A stretch of DNA of 64,000 nucleotides from Morella rubra (Eukaryota > Streptophyta > Magnoliopsida > Fagales > Myricaceae), in contig CM025849.1 of the NCBI GenBank assembly GCA_003952965.2, positions 20,726,376 through 20,790,375 on the forward strand. The letters run 5' to 3'. A model generated the notes under the pieces. That model saw nothing but the letters and a program-made list of their open reading frames with translations. It made no database searches and was not told the DNA's origin. The translations under genes and the position numbers were made by a program. Of this stretch, positions 63,399-64,000 are shown piece by piece (position 1 is the stretch's first letter; each line of letters opens with the position of its first letter).

Positions 63399-64000
63399 CT
63401 GCATATGATATACAGCGAGAAAATTTAGCAAGAAATCCAGAAATGTTCAGAGTCCCCTCCAACGTCTTTCTCATAGAAATAATATCCAATTGACTTATAG
63501 TACTTATCATAGACGCAAGAAGAAAGAAGAAAGAAGAAAGAAGTGTGGAAGAAGGTAGTACAACAAAAGTATTGCCAAAAACTTATGGAAACAGTGTATA
63601 TGGAAAATTTGCGAATTGCATCATTTAAAACCATAGAAAGTCGACCATTTCAGACTTCAAAATCATGTGTTAGACCCTACAGCTCTATCAGTGCAAAATA
63701 ATTGACTACGAAGTGAATGGTAATAAAACTTAAACAGTGTCACGGCTTGGTATTTTACATACTAGTTATGACAGGAGTCTTTCAGGATACAAAATTTCAC
63801 TAGGTACTATAATGTACTTAGGCCACAAATTACCATACACAACAAGACTATGTTTTAATGGAATGATATCAAATGGAGCAGAAGCATAGGAGAAACATTA
63901 GACAAAAACGCTAAGTTGAACCATTAACCTGGGATTGCCATTTTTCTACATAAGATACTCCCTTCTACAGGCTGACATTGAGGTATGCCTAAAATACTTG
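63399..64000 (-). other. Intronic DNA of the right-edge gene
   Basis: AT-rich sequence with an aagaagaaagaagaaag microsatellite near 63,517-63,541. A possible exon with donor at about 63,932 could encode KGVSYVEKWQSQ, but support is weak. Otherwise nothing recognised. Confidence 0.35.

Overview
The window is nuclear DNA of a flowering plant, very probably a eudicot. It is AT-rich and intron-bearing, with plant LINE, hAT, Mutator-like, Ty1/copia and Ty3/gypsy debris, a FAR1-related gene, a plant calmodulin, and a relic of the chloroplast gene psbT. I can defend only two complete host genes: a FAR1-RELATED SEQUENCE gene most like FRS3 (25.7-32.8 kb, + strand, five exons) and a calmodulin gene (37.1-39.1 kb, - strand, two exons). 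A third gene contributes its 3' exons at the right edge (62.4-63.4 kb, - strand). Almost everything else is transposon-derived.

Layout. Bases 1-21,667 form one giant inverted repeat: two arms of about 10.6 kb head to head, with the left arm running off the window edge. Each arm carries, from the outside in, a hAT transposase copy (ZMYM1-like, TTF zinc finger/DUF4371), an RNase H-like relic, a 5.5 kb L1-type LINE with a perfect 12-bp target duplication, and about 2.1 kb of non-coding DNA. The hinge (10,636-11,032) is itself a small foldback MITE-like element whose two halves are much less alike than the 10-kb arms around it. This points to a fold-back duplication primed at a hairpin. Only the right arm keeps the outer part of the hAT (to 24,105).

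From 24 to 33 kb lies the FRS3-like gene with duplicated, reading-frame-neutral 3' exons and a 3.5 kb last intron. From 33.3 to 34 kb are a short LTR-like fragment, an almost exact 117-bp tandem duplication and a MITE. The calmodulin gene has a TATA box and the usual intron inside codon 26.

From 39.8 to 61.3 kb is a nested transposon graveyard: a Mutator-type element with a 9-bp target duplication, a 503-bp TRIM, LTR-derived regions of Ty3 elements, a chromodomain-bearing fragment, a 612-bp hAT MITE with an 8-bp target duplication, and an old hAT gene split by a 5.3 kb gag-bearing LTR element that lacks recognisable pol. One stretch (about 40.53-41.88 kb) looks like a badly resolved contig join rather than biology.

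There is no operon-like cooperation between the genes. The most interesting structure is the palindrome, which if transcribed across the hinge could make very long hairpin RNA against the hAT and LINE families it contains. No novel protein system was found. Coordinates were read by eye; arm identities and ages are estimates, not computed values.
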